A stretch of 64,000 bases of DNA from Balanoglossus misakiensis (taxonomy: Eukaryota > Hemichordata): positions 16,058,001-16,122,000 of the forward strand of contig CM082579.2 of assembly GCA_040954595.2 (NCBI GenBank). The letters run 5' to 3'. Made by a program: the position numbers and the translations under genes. Shown here one piece after another: positions 23,801 to 38,800 of the stretch (the first letter of the stretch is position 1; the number at the start of each line of letters is the position of its first letter). The notes beneath the pieces were generated by a model. It was given only the letters and a program-made list of their open reading frames with translations. It made no database searches and was not told where the DNA came from.

Positions 23801-26800
23801 CAGACTGGCGTAAGTTATCAACGGTGATTACGTCGGATTTCCTACGGCCTGGTTTAGCTGAAGCCCCGGCACTTTAGAGCGGAAACACGCGTACATTGAC
23901 CACGATGATCAAGGCAGATCTCCTACGGCCTGGCTCGACTAAAACCCCGGCACACCATGACAGACACTAGCGTTCGTTAGCAACGGTGATCAAGTCGGAT
24001 TTCCTTCGGCCTGGCTCTGCAAAAGACCCGACACTCTAGTACAAAGACGTTGGCTAAGTCGGGCAAACCGAAGAGGGAAAGTCACAGCGGGTCAACACTC
24101 GACATTTGTTCGGGTAGGACTGCATTATTGCCTGTCAATTTATAGAGAAAGCCCGAATTTAACCAGGGCGTTACAAACACCGACGTTAGTTGGGGGCACG
24201 GCCTGCAGTACTGCCGGGTAAGCTGACATCAGCGTACCGCATATAATATAGGGGGGGGGGGGAAACAGAACGGTTCAATACTACATTTATTAGATATCAG
24301 CTAATTTTGGACAATCATCTAAAATCTAAATCATTTTTTCATATTTGGATATCTGATGATGTATGAAATTTCCATTATATGTAAAAATGGTGCTGATTAT
24401 AAAAAATGCACTCTGAATGAACTGATTTAATACAAAATTACGTTTTATTCGTTTTTGCACCTAAAAGGTCATTTTTAGGCAAAACATTCTTTAATTTTTT
24501 TAATTCGGTGACCTGATCATATATAAAGAAAGGCTTGTATGTTAAAAGTTTTTATGACTTTTAAAAGCAGTGACACTGGCGGCATACAACACGAAAATAA
24601 CAATTTTAGCCACAATTTGGTCAAAATGGAAAATTTTTCAAAATTACAAAAAATACCCTTTTCTACATTTTCGGAAATCTGATGGAGTATAGAATGCTCT
24701 TCGTATGTATATATCGATACAAATTCCACAAAAGACCGTCTAATTTGGCTCACTGCAGACAAAATTGCGTTTTACCAAATTTTCCTTCAAAATGTCATTT
24801 TTAGAAAAAAAAATAAAAAAACCTTTGTTCTTCGAATTTGGTGCCCCGATCATATATGACATGTTGATTGTATGTTAAAAGTTTCGACCACTCCAAAAAT
24901 GCAGAGATATTGACGGAATTCAAGAAAAAATAGCCATTTTGGCCATATTTTGACAAAAATGGTAAAATTTTAAAAAATCATAAAAAAATAACTCTTTTCT
25001 TCATTTTCGGAAATATTATGGAGCATGAAGTGTCGTTCTCTTGTAAAAAGTGCTGCAAATTCCAGAAAAGGTGGTATAATTTGAATCACCCAAGACAAAA
25101 TTACCATTTTCGCCTTTGTTTCGAAACATTGTCTTTTTTACAAAATAAATAAGAATAAATTCTTTTCTTAGTTTCAAACGAGTAGAGATACTTTCCACAC
25201 GGGTTTTCTAACATTGAATTCCCGTTCATCAACTCTGATTTCCTACAGCATAAATCGGCTAAAACCCTGACACTCTAGAGCAGAAACAGTTGCACACTGG
25301 TAACGTTGAACAAGTCGATTTTTTACGGCCTGGCTCGGCTAAATCTCCGTCACAATATGACAGACACTAGCGTACGTTAGCAACGGTGATCAAGTCAGAT
25401 TTTCTACGGCATGGCTTGGATAAAGCCCCGGCAGTCAAGAGCAGAAACACGCGTACAGAGACCACGTTGATCAAGTCTGATCTCCTACGGCTTGGCTCGA
25501 CTAAAACCCCGGCACACTATGACAGACACTAGCGTTCGCTAGCAACGTTGATCAAGTCAGATTTCCTACGGCATGGCTTTGCTAAAGCCCTGACACTCTA
25601 GAGCAGAAACACGCGTACAGAGACCACGTTGATCAAGTCAGATTTCCTACGGCGTGACTCGGCTGGTGCACCGGCTCTATATATAGGACACAGACTGGCG
25701 TAAGTTAACAACTGTAATCACGTCGGGTTTCCTACGGCCTGGCTCAGCTGAAGCCCCGGCACTCTAGAGCAGAAACAGGCGTACATTGACCACGTTGATC
25801 AAGTCAGATTTCCTACGGCGTGACTCGGCTGGTGCACCGGCTCTATATGACACAGACTGGCGTAAGTTATCAACGGTGATTACGTCGGATTTCCTACGGC
25901 CTGGTTTAGCTGAAGCCCCGGCACTTTAGAGCGGAAACACGCGTACATTGACCACGATGATCAAGTCAGATCTCCTACGGCCTGGCTCGACTAAAACCCC
26001 GGCACACCATGACAGACACTAGCGTTCGTTAGCAACGGTGATCAAGTCGGATTTCCTTCGGCCTGGCTCTGCAAAAGACCCGACACTCTAGTACAAAGAC
26101 GTCGGCTAAGTCGGGCAAACCGAAGAGGGAAAGTCACAGCGTGTCAACACTCGACATTTGGTCGGGTAGGACTGCATTATTGCCTGTCAATTTATAGAGA
26201 AAGCCCGAATTTAACCAGGGCGTTTCAAACACCGACGTTAGGTGGGGGCACGGCCTGCAGTACTGCCGGGTAAGCTGACATCGGCGTACCGCATATAATG
26301 TAGGGGAGGGGGGGGGGAACAGAACGGTTCATTACTACATTTATTAAATATCAGCTAATTTTGGACAATCATCTAAAATCTAAATCATTTTTTCATATTT
26401 GGATATCTGATGATGTATGAAATTTCCATTATATGTAAAAATGGTGCTGATTATAAAAAATGCACTCTGAATGAGCTGATTTAATACAAAATTGCGTTTT
26501 ATTCGTTTTTGCACCAAAAAGGTCATTTTTAGGCAAAACATTCTTTATTTTTTTAATTCGGTGACCTGATCATATATAAACAATTGCTTGTATGTTGAAA
26601 ATTTTTATGACTTTTAAAAGCAGTGACACTGGCGGCATTCAACACGAAAATAACAATTTTAGCCACAATTTGGTCAAAATGGTAAATTTTTGAAAATTAC
26701 AAAAAATACATGTTTTCTACATTTTCGGAAATCTGATGGAGTATAGAATGCTCTTCGTATGTATATATCGATACAAATTCCACAAAAGACCGTCTAATTT

Positions 26801-29800
26801 GGCTCACTGCAGACAAAATTGCGTTTTACCAAATTTTCCTTGAAAATGTCATTTTTAGAAAAAAAATAAGAATAAATTCTTTTCTTAGTTTCAAACGGGT
26901 AGAGATACTTTCCACACGGGTTTTCTAACATTGAATTCCCGTTCATCAACTCAGATTTCCTACAGCATAAGTCGGCTAAAACCCTGAGACTTTAGAGCAG
27001 AAACAGTTGCACACTGGTAACGTTGAACAAGTCGATTTTTCTACGGCCTGGCTCGGCTAAATCTCCGTCACAATATGACAGACACTATCGTACGTTAGCA
27101 ACGGTGATCAAGTCAGATTTTCTACGGCATGGCTTGGATAAAGCCCCGGCACTCTAGAGCAGAAACACGCGTACAGAGACCACGTTGATCGACTAACATT
27201 TCCTTCGGCCTGGCACGGCTGATGCCCCGGCACTATATATAGGACACAGACTGGCGTAAGTTAACAACGGTAATCACGTCGGGTTTCCTACGGCCTGGCT
27301 CAGCTGAAGCCCCGGCACTCTAGAGCAGAAACAGGCGTACATTGACCAAGTTGATCAAGTCAGATTTCCTACGGCGTGACTCGGCTGGTGCACCGGCTCT
27401 ATATGACACAGACTGGCGTGAGTTATCAACGGTGATGACGCCGGATTTCCTACGGCATGGTTTAGCTGAAGCCCCGGCACTTTAGAGCGGAAACACGCGT
27501 ACATTGACCACGATGATCAAGTCAGATCTCCTACGGCCTGGCTCGACTAAAACCCCGGCACACCATGACAGACACTAGCGTTCGTTAGCAACGGTGATCA
27601 AGTCGGATTTCCTTCGGCCTCGCTCTGCAAAAGACCCGACACATTAGTACAAAGACGTTGGCTAAGTCGGGCAAACCGAAGAGGGAAAGTCACAGCGTGT
27701 CAACACTCGACATTTGGTCGGGTAGGACTGCATTATTGCCTGTCAATTTATAGAGAAAGCCCGAATTTAACCAGGGCGTTTCAAACACCGACGTTATTTG
27801 GGGGCACGGCCTGCAGTACTGCCGGGTAAGCTGACATCGGCGTACCGCATATAATGTAGGGGGGGGGGACAGAACGGTTCAATACTACATTTATTAGATA
27901 TCAGCTAATTTTGGACAATCATCTAAAATCTAAAGCATTTTTTCATATTTGGATATCTGATGATGTATGAAATTTCCATTATATGTAAAAATGGTGCTGA
28001 TTATAAAAAATGCACTCTGAATGAGCTGATTTAATACAAAATTGCGTTTTATTCGTTTTTGCACAAAAAAGGTCATTTTTAGGCAAAACATTCTTTATTT
28101 TTTTAATTCGGTGACCTGATCATATATAAGCAATTGCTTGCATGTTAAAAGTTTTTATGACTTTTAAAAGCAGTGACACTGGCGGCATTTAACACGAAAA
28201 TAACAATTTTAACCACAATTTGGTCAAAATGGTAAATTTTTGAAAATTACAAAAAATACCTGTTTTCTACATTTTCGGAAATCTGATGGAGTATAGAATG
28301 CTCTTCGTATATATATATCGATACCAATTCCACAAAAGACCGTCTAATTTGGCTCACTGCAGACAAAATTGCGTTTTACCAAATTTTCCTTGAAAATGTC
28401 ATTTTTAGAAAAATAAAATAAAAAAACCTTCGTTCTTCGAATTTGGTGCCCTGATCATATATGACATGTTGATTGTATGTTAAAACTTTCGACCACTCCA
28501 AAAATGCAGAGATATTGACGGAATTCAAGAAAAAATAGCCATTTTGGCCATATTTTGACAAAATGGTACGTTTTTAAATAATCATAAAAAATAAAACTCT
28601 TTTCTTCATTTTCGGAAATATTATGGAGCATGAAGTGTCGTTCTCTTGTAAAAAGTGCTGCAAATTCCAGAAAATGTGGTATAATTTGAATCACCCAAGA
28701 CAAAATTACCATTTTCGACTTGTTTTCGAAAAATTGTCTTTTTTACAAAATAAATAAGAATAAATTCTTTTCTTAGTTTCAAACGGGTAGAGATACTTTC
28801 CACACGGGTTTTCTAACATTGAATTCCCGTTCATCAACTCAGATTTCCTACAGCATAAGTCGGCTAAAACCCAGACACTCTAGAGCAGAAACAGTTGCAC
28901 ACTGGTAACGTTGAACAAGTCGATTTTTCTACGGCCTGGCTCGGCTAAATCTCCGTCACAATATGACAGACACTAGCGTACGTTAGCAACGGTGATCAAG
29001 TCAGATTTTCTACGGCATGGCTTGGATAAAGCCCCGGCACTCTAGAGCAGAAACACGCGTACAGAGACCACGTTGATGAAGTCTGATCTCCTACGGCTTG
29101 GCTCGACTAAAACCCCGGCACACTATGACAGACACTAGCGTTATTATTATTATTATTATTAAGAATTGTTTAAAATGCGCTACACATACGTCTCAGCGCA
29201 TTGTGCACAGCTAAAACAGTAGATTAAAAAATACAAGGCTGGTAAAAATAGTTAAAAGGCCACAATCGAACACGTTACACATAAAACCGAGTAAAAAGGT
29301 ATGTTTTCAAATTACGCTTAAAAATATTGAGCGTTCGTTAGCAACGTTGATCAAGTCAGATTTCCTACGGCATGGCTTTGCTAAAGCCCTGACACTCTAG
29401 AGCAGAAACACGCGTACAGAGACCACGTTGATCGACTAACATTTCCTTCGGCCTGGCACGGCTGATGCCCCGGCACTATATATAGGACACAGACTGGCGT
29501 AAGTTAACAACGGTAATCACGTCGGGTTTCCTACGGCCTGGCTCAGCTGAAGCCCCGGCACTCTAGGGCAGAAACAGGCGTACATTGACCACGTTGATCA
29601 AGTCAGATTTCCTACGGCGTGACTCGGCTGGTGAACCGGCTCTATATGACACAGACTGGCGTAAGTTATCAACGGTGATTACGTCGGATTTCCTACGGCC
29701 TGGTTTAGCTGAAGCCCCGGCACTTTAGAGCGGAAACACGCGTACATTGACCACGATGATCAAGGCAGGTCTCCTACGGCCTGGCTCGACTAAAACCCCG

Positions 29801-32800
29801 GCACACCATGACAGACACTAGCGTTCGTTAGCAACGGTGATCAAGTCGGATTTCCTTCGGCCTGGCTCTGCAAAAGACCCGACACTCTAGTACAAAGACG
29901 TTGGCTAAGTCGGGCAAACCGAAGAGGGAAAGTCACAGCGGGTCAACACTCGACATTTGTTCGGGTAGGACTGCATTATTGCCTGTCAATTTATAGAGAA
30001 AGCCCGAATTTAACCAGGGCGTTACAAACACCGACGTTAGTTGGGGGCACGGCCTGCAGTACTGCCGGGTAAGCTGACATCGGCGTACCGCATATAATGT
30101 AGGGGGGGGGGGGGGCAGAACGGTTCAATACTACATTTATTAGATATCAGCTAATTTTGGACAATCATCTAAAATCTAAATCATTTTTTCATATTTGGAT
30201 ATCTGATGATGTATGAAATTTCCATTATATGTAAAAATGGTGCTGATTATAAAAAATGCACTCTGAATAAACTGATTTAATACAAAATTACGTTTTATTC
30301 GTTTTTGCACCTAAAAGGTCATTTTTAGGCAAAACATTCTTTATTTTTTCAATTCGGTGACCTGATCATATATAAAGAATGGCTTGTATGTTAAAAGTTT
30401 TTATGACTTTTAAAAGCAGTGACACTGGCGGCATTCAACACGAAAATAACAATTTTAGCCACAATTTGGTCAAAATGGAAAATTTTTCAAAATTACAAAA
30501 AATACCCTTTACTACATTTTCGGAAATCTGATGGAGTATAGAATGCTCTTCGTATGTATATATCGATACAAATTCCACAAAAGACCGTCTAATTTGGCTC
30601 ACTGCAGACAAAATTGCGTTTTACCAAATTTTCCTTGAAAATGTCATTTTTAGAAAAAAAAATAAAAAAACCTTTGTTCTTCGAATTTGGTGCCCCGATC
30701 ATATATGACATGTTGATTGTATGTTAAAAGTTTCGACCACTCCAAAAATGCAGAGATATTGACGGAATTCAAGAAAAAATAGCCATTTTGGCCATATTTT
30801 GACAAAAATGGTAAAATTTTAAAAAATCATAAAAAATTAACTCTTTTCTTCATTTTCGGAAATATTATGGAGCATGAAGTGTCGTTCTCTTGTAAAAAGT
30901 GCTGCAAATTCCAGAAAAGGTGGTATAATTTGAATCACCCAAGACAAAATTACCATTTTCGCCTTTGTTTCGAAAAATTGTCTTTTTTACAAAATAAATA
31001 AGAATAAATTCTTTTCTTAGTTTCAAACGAGTAGAGATACTTTCCACACCGGTTTTCTAACATTGAATTCCCGTTCATCAACTCTGATTTCCTACAGCAT
31101 AAATCGGCTAAAACCCTGACACTCTAGAGCAGAAACAGTTGCACACTGGTAACGTTGAACAAGTCGATTTTTTACGGCCTGGCTCGGCTAAATCTCCGTC
31201 ACAATATGACAGACACTAGCGTACGTTAGCAACGGTGATCAAGTCAGATTTTCTACGGCATGGCTTGGATAAAGCCCCGGCACTCAAGAGCAGAAACACG
31301 CGTACAGAGACCACGTTGATCAAGTCTGATCTCCTACGGCTTGGCTCGACTAAAACCCCGGCACACTATGACAGACACTAGCGTTCGCTAGCAACGTTGA
31401 TCAAGTCAGATTTCCTACGGCATGGCTTTGCTAAAGCCCTGACACTCTAGAGCAGAAACACGCGTACAGAGACCACGTTGATCTACTCACATTTCCTTCG
31501 GCCTGGCACGGCTGATGCCCCGGCACTATATATAGTACACAGACTGGCGTAAGTTAACAACTGTAATCACGTCGGGTTTCCTACGGCCTGGCTCAGCTGA
31601 AGCCCCGGCACTCTAGAGCAGAAACAGGCGTACATTGACCACGTTGATCAAGTCAGATTTCCTACGGCGTGACTCGGCTGGTGCACCGGCTCTATATGAC
31701 ACAGACTGGCGTAAGTTATCAACGGTGATTACGTCGGATTTCCTACGGCCTGGTTTAGCTGAAGCCCCGGCACTTTAGAGCGGAAACACGCGTACATTGA
31801 CCACGATGATCAAGTCAGATCTCCTACGGCCTGGCTCGACTAAAACCCCGGCACACCATGACAGACACTAGCGTTCGTTAGCAACGGTGATCAAGTCGGA
31901 TTTCCTTCGGCCTGGCTCTGCAAAAGACCCGACACTCTAGTACAAAGACGTCGGCTAAGTCGGGCAAACCGAAGAGGGAAAGTCACAGCGTGTCAACACT
32001 CGACATTTGGTCGGGTAGGACTGCATTATTGCCTGTCAATTTATAGAGAAAGCCCGAATTTAACCAGGGCGTTTCAAACACCGACGTTAGGTGGGGGCAC
32101 GGCCTGCAGTACTGCCGGGTAAGCTGACATCGGCGTACCGCATATAATGTAGGGGAGGGGGGGGGGAACAGAACGGTTCAATACTACATTTATTAGATAT
32201 CAGCTAATTTTGGACAATCATCTAAAATCTAAATCATTTTTTCATATTTGGATATCTGGTGATGTATGAAATTTCCATTATATGTAAAAATGGTGCTGAT
32301 TATTAAAAAATGCACTCTGAATGAGGTTATTTAATACAAAATTGCGTTTTATTCGTTTTTGCACCAAAAAGGTCATTTTTAGGCCAAACATTCTTTATTT
32401 TTTTTAATTCGGTGACCTGATCATATATAAACAATTGCTTGTATGTTAAAAGTTTTTATGACTTTTAAAAGCAGTGACACTGGCGGCATTCAACACGAAA
32501 ATAACAATTTTAGCCATAATTTGGTCAAAATGGTAAATTTTTGAAAATTACAAAAAATACCTGTTTTCTACATTTTCGGAAATCTGATGGAGTATAGAAT
32601 GCTCTTCGTATGTATATATCGATACAAATTCCACAAAAGACAATCTAATTTGGCTCACTGCAGACAAAATTGCGTTTTACCAAATGTTCCTTGAAAATGT
32701 CATTTTTAGAAAAAAAAAAAAAAAAAAACCTTTGTTCTTCGAATTTGGTGCCCTGATCATATATGACATGTTGATTGTATGTTAAAACTTTCGACCACTC

Positions 32801-35800
32801 CAAAAATGCAGAGATATTGACGGAATTCAAGAAAAAATAGCCATTTTGGCCATATTTTGACAAAAATGGTAATTTTTTAAAAAATCATAAAAAATTAACT
32901 CTTTTCTTCATTTTCGGAAATATTATGGAGCATAAAGTGTCGTTCTCTTGTAAAAAGTGCTGCAAATTCCAGAAAAGGCGGTATAATTTGAATGACCCAA
33001 GACAAAATTACCATTTTCGACTTTTTTTCGAAAAATTGTCTTGTTTTACAAAATAAATAAGAATAAATTCTTTTCTTAGTTTCAAACGGGTAGAGATATT
33101 TTACACACGGGTTTTCTAACATTGAATTCCCGTTCATCAACTCAGATTTCCTACAGCACAAGTCGGCTAAAACCCTGACACTCTAGAGCAGAAACAGTTG
33201 CACACTGGTAACGTTGAAAAAGTCGATTTTTCTACGGCCTGGCTCGGCTAAATCTCCGTCACAATATGACAGACACTAGCGTAAGTTAGCAACGGTGATC
33301 AAGTCAGATTTTCTACGGCATAGCTCGGATAAAGCCCCGGCACTCTAGAGCAGAAACACGCGTACAGAGACCACGTTGATCAAGTCTGATCTCCTACGGC
33401 TTGGCTCGACTAAAACCCCGGCACACTATGACAGACACTAGCGTTAGTAAGCAACGTTGATCAAGTCAGATTTCCTACGGCATGGCTTGGCTAAAGCCCT
33501 GGCACTCTAGAGCAGAAACACGCGTACAGAGACCACGTTGATCTACTCACATTTCCTTCGGCCTGGCACGGCTGATGCCCCGGCACTATATATAGGACAC
33601 AGACTGGCGTAAGTTAACAACGGTAATCACGTCGGGTTTCCTACGGCGTGGCTCAGATGAAGCCCCGGCACTCTAGAGCAGAAACAGGCGTACAGTGACC
33701 ACGTTGATCAAGTCAGATTTCCTACGGCGTGACTCGGCTGGTGCACCGGCTCTATATGACACAGACTGGCGTAAGTTATCAACGGTGATTACGTCGGATT
33801 TCCTACGGCCTGGTTTAGCTGAAGCCCCGGCACTTTAGAGCGGAAACACGCGTACATTGACCACGATGATCAAGTCAGATCTCCTACGGCCTGGCTCGAC
33901 TAAACCCCGGCACACCATGACAGACACTAGCGTTCGTTAGCAACGGTGATCAAGTCGGATTTCCTTCGGCCTGGCTCTGCAAAAGACCCGACACATTAGT
34001 ACAAAGACGTTGGCTAAGTCGGGCAAACCGAAGAGGGAAAGTCACAGCGGGTCAACACTCGACATTTGTTCGGGTAGGACTGCATTATTGCCTGTCAAAT
34101 TATAGAGAAAGCCCGAATTTAACCAGGGCGTTTCAAACACCGACGTTAGTTGGGGGCACGGCCTGCAGTACTGCCGGGTAAGCTGACATCGGCGTACCGC
34201 ATATAATGTAGGGGGGGGGACAGAACGGTTCATTACTACATTTATTAAATATCAGCTAATTTTGGACAATCATCTAAAATCTAAATCATTTTTTCATATT
34301 TGGATATCTGGTGATGTATGAAATTTCCATTATATGTAAAAATGGTGCTGATTATTAAAAAATGCACTCTGAATGAGGTTATTTAATACAAAATTGCGTT
34401 TTATTCGTTTTTGCACCAAAAAGGTCATTTTTAGGCCAAACATTCTTTATTTTTTTTAATTCGGTGACCTGATCATATATAAGCAATTGCTTGTATGTTA
34501 AAAGTTTTTATGACTTTTAAAAGCAGTGACACTGGCGGCATTCAACACGAAAATAACAATTTTAGCCATAATTTGGTCAAAATGGTAAATTTTTGAAAAT
34601 TACAAAAAATACCTGTTTTCTACATTTTCGGAAATCTGATGGAGTATAGAATGCTCTTCGTATGTATATATCGATACAAATTCCACAAAAGACCGTCTAA
34701 TTTGACTCACTACAGACAAAATTGCGTTTGACCAAATTTTCCTTGAAAATTTCATTTTTAAAAAAAAAAATAAAAAAACCTTTATTCTTCGAATTTGGTG
34801 CCCTGATCATATATGACATGTTGATTGTATGTTAAAACTTTCGACCACTCCAAAAATGCAGAGATATTGACGGAATTCAAGAAAAAATAGCCATTTTGGC
34901 CATATTTTGACAAAAATGGTAATTTTTTAAAAAATCATAAAAAATTAATTCTTTTCTTCATTTTCGGAAATATTATGGAGCATGAAGTGTCGTTCTCTTG
35001 TAAAAAGTGCTGCAAATTCCAGAAAAGGCGGTATAATTTGAATGACCCAAGACAAAATTACCATTTTCGACTTTTTTTCGAAAAATTGTCTTGTTTTACA
35101 AAATAAATAAGAATAAATTCTTTTCTTAGTTTCAAACGGGTAGAGATACTTTCCACACGGGTTTTCTAACATTGAATTCCCGTTCATCAACTCAGATTTC
35201 CTACAGCATAAGTCGGCTAAAACCCTGAGACTTTAGAGCAGAAACAGTTGCACACTGGTAACGTTGAACAAGTCGATTTTTCTACGGCCTGGCTCGGCTA
35301 AATCTCCGTCACAATATGACAGACACTATCGTACGTTAGCAACGGTGATCAAGTCAGATTTTCTACGGCATGGCTTGGATAAAGCCCCGGCACTCTAGAG
35401 CAGAAACACGCGTACAGAGACCACGTTGATCTACTCACATTTCCTTCGGCCTGGCACGGCTGATGCCCCGGCACTATATATAGGACACAGACTGGCGTAA
35501 GTTAACAACGGTAATCACGTCGGGTTTCCTACGGCCTGGCTCAGCTGAAGCCCCGGCACTCTAGAGCAGAAACAGGCGTACATTGACCACGTTGATCAAG
35601 TCAGATTTCCTACGGCGTGACTCGGCTGGTGCACCGGCTCTATATGACACAGACTGGCGTAAGTTATCAACGGTGATTACGTCGGATTTCCTACGGCCTG
35701 TTTTAGCTGAAGCCCCGGCACTTTAGAGCGGAAACACGCGTACATTGACCACGATGATCAAGTCAGATCTCCTACGGCCTGGCTCGACTAAAACCCCGGC

Positions 35801-38800
35801 ACACCATGACAGACACTAGCGTTCGTTAGCAACGGTGATCAAGTCGGATTTCCTTCGGCCTGGCTCTGCAAAAGACCCGACACTCTAGTACAAAGACGTT
35901 GGCTAAGTCGGGCAAACCGAAGAGGGAAAGTCACAGCGGGTCAACACTCGACATTTGGTCGGGTAGGACTGCATTATTGCCTGTCAATTTATAGAGAGAG
36001 CCCGAATTTAACCAGGGCGTTTCAAACACCGACGTTTGTTGGGGGCACGGCCTACAGTACTGCCGGGTAAGCTGACATCGGCGTACCGCATATAATGTAA
36101 GGGGGGGGGGGCAGAACGGTTCAATACTACATTTATTAGATATCAGCTAATTTTGGACAATCATCTAAAATCTAAATCATTTTTTCATATTTGGATATCT
36201 GATGATGTATGAAATTTCCATTATATGTAAAATTGGTGCTTATTATAAAACATGCACTCTGAATGAACTGATTTAATACAAGATTGCGTTTTATTCGTTT
36301 TTGCACCAAAAAGGTCATTTTTAGGCAAAACATTCTTTATTTTTTTAATTCGGTGACCTGATCATATATAAACAATTGCTTGTATGTTAAAAGTTTTTAT
36401 TACTTTTAAAAGCAGTGACACTGGCGGCATTCATCACGAAAATAACAATTTTAGCCACAATTTAGTCAAAATGGTAAATTTTTGAAATTTACAAAAAATA
36501 CCTGTTTTCTACATTTTCGGAAATCTGATGGAGTGTAAAATGCTCTTCGTATGTATATATCGATACAATTTCCACAAAAGACCGTCTAATTTGGCTCACT
36601 GCAGACAAAATTGCGTTTTACCAAATTTTCCTTGAAAATGTCATTTTTATAAAAAAAAAAAAAAAAACCTTTGTTCTTCGAATTTGGTGCCCTGATCATA
36701 TATGACATGTTGATTGTATGTTAAAACCCTCGACCACTCCAAAAATGCTGAGATATTGACGGAATTCAAGAAAAATAGCCATTTTGGCCATATTGTGACA
36801 AAAATGGTAAATTTTTGAAAAATCATAAAAAATTAACTCTTTTCTTCATTTTCGGAAATATTATGGAGCATGAAGTGTCGTTCTCTTGTAAAAAGTGCTG
36901 CAAATTCCAGAAAAGGCGGTATAATTTGAATCACCCAAGACAAAATTGCAATTTTTCGACTTTTTTTTCGAAAAATTGTCTTTTTTACAAAATAAATAAG
37001 AATAAATTCTTTTCTTAGTTTCAAACGGGTAGAGATACTTTCCACACGGGTTTTCTAACATTGAATTCCCGTTCATCAACTCAGATTTCCTACAGCATAA
37101 GTCGGCTAAAACCCTGACACTCTAGAGCAGAAACAGTTGCACACTGGTAACGTTGAACAAGTCGATTTTTCTACGGCCTGGCTCGGCTAAATCTCCGTCA
37201 CACTATGACAGACACTAGCGTTCGTTAGGAACGTTGATCAAGTCAGATTTCCTACGGCATGGCTTGGCTAAAGCCCTGGCACTCTAGAGCAGAAACACGC
37301 GTACAGAGACCGCGTTGATCTACTCACATTTCCTTCGGCCTGGCACGGCTGATGCCCCGGCACTATATATAGGACACAAACTGGCGTAAGTTAACAACGG
37401 TAATCACGTCGGGTTTCCTACGGCCTGGCTCAGCTGAAGCCCCGGCACTCTAGAGCAGAAACAGGCGTACATTGACCACGTTGATCAAGTCAGATTTCCT
37501 ACGGCGTGACTCGGCTGGTGCACCGGCTCTATATGACACAGACTGGCGTAAGTTATCAACGGTGATTACGTCGGATTTCCTACGGCCTGGTTTAGCTGAA
37601 GCCCCGGCACTTTAGAGCGGAAACACGCGTACATTGACCACGATGATCAAGTCAGATCTCCTACGGCCTGGCTCGACTAAAACCCCGGCACACCATGACA
37701 GACACTAGCGTTCGTTAGCAACGGTGATCAAGTCGGATTTCCTTCGGCCTGGCTCTGCAACAGACCCGACACTCTAGTACAAAGACGTTGGCTAAGTTGG
37801 GCAATCCGAAGAGGGAAAGTCGCAGCGGGTCAACACTCGACATTTGTTCCGGTAGGACTGCATTATTGCCTGTCGATTTATCGAGAGAGCCCGAATTTAA
37901 CCAGGGCGTTTCAAACACCGACGTTTGTTGGGGGCACGGCCTACAGTACTGCCGGGTAAGCTGACATCGGCGTACCGCATATAATGTAAGGGGGGGGGAC
38001 AGAACGGTTCAATACTACATTTATTAGATATCAGCTAATTTTGGACAATCATCTAAAATCTAAATCATTTTTTCATATTTGGATATCTGATGATGTATGA
38101 AATTTCCATTATATGTAAAAATGGTGCTTATTATAAAACATGCACTCTGAATGAACTGATTTAATACAAGATTGCGTTTTATTCGTTTTTGCACCAAAAA
38201 GGTCATTTTTAGGCAAAACATTCTTTATATTTTTAATTCGGTGACCTGATCATATTTAAACAATTGCTTGTATGTTAAAAGTTTTTATGACTTTTAAAAG
38301 CAGTGACACTGGCGGCATTCATCACGAAAATAACAATTTTAGCCACAATTTGGTCAAAATGATAAATTTTTGAAAATTACAAAAAAATACCTGTTTTCTA
38401 CATTTTCGGAAATCTGATGGAGTATAGAATGCTCTTCGTATGTATATATTGATACAAATTCCACAAAAGACCGTCTAATTTGGCTCACTGCAGACAAAAT
38501 TGCGTTTTACCAAATTTTCCTTGAAAATATCATTTTTAGAAAAAAAAATAAAAAAACCTTTGTTCTTCGAATTTGGTGCCCTGATCATATATGACATGTT
38601 GATTGTATGTTAAAACTCTCGACCACTCCAAAAATGCAGAGATATTGACGGAATTCAAGAAAAATAGCCATTTTGGCCATATTTTGACAAAAATGGTAAA
38701 TTTTTGAAAAATCATAAAAAATTAACTCTTTTCTTCATTTTCGGAAATATTATGGAGCATGAAGTGTCGTTCTCTTGTAAAATGTGCTGCAAATTCCAGA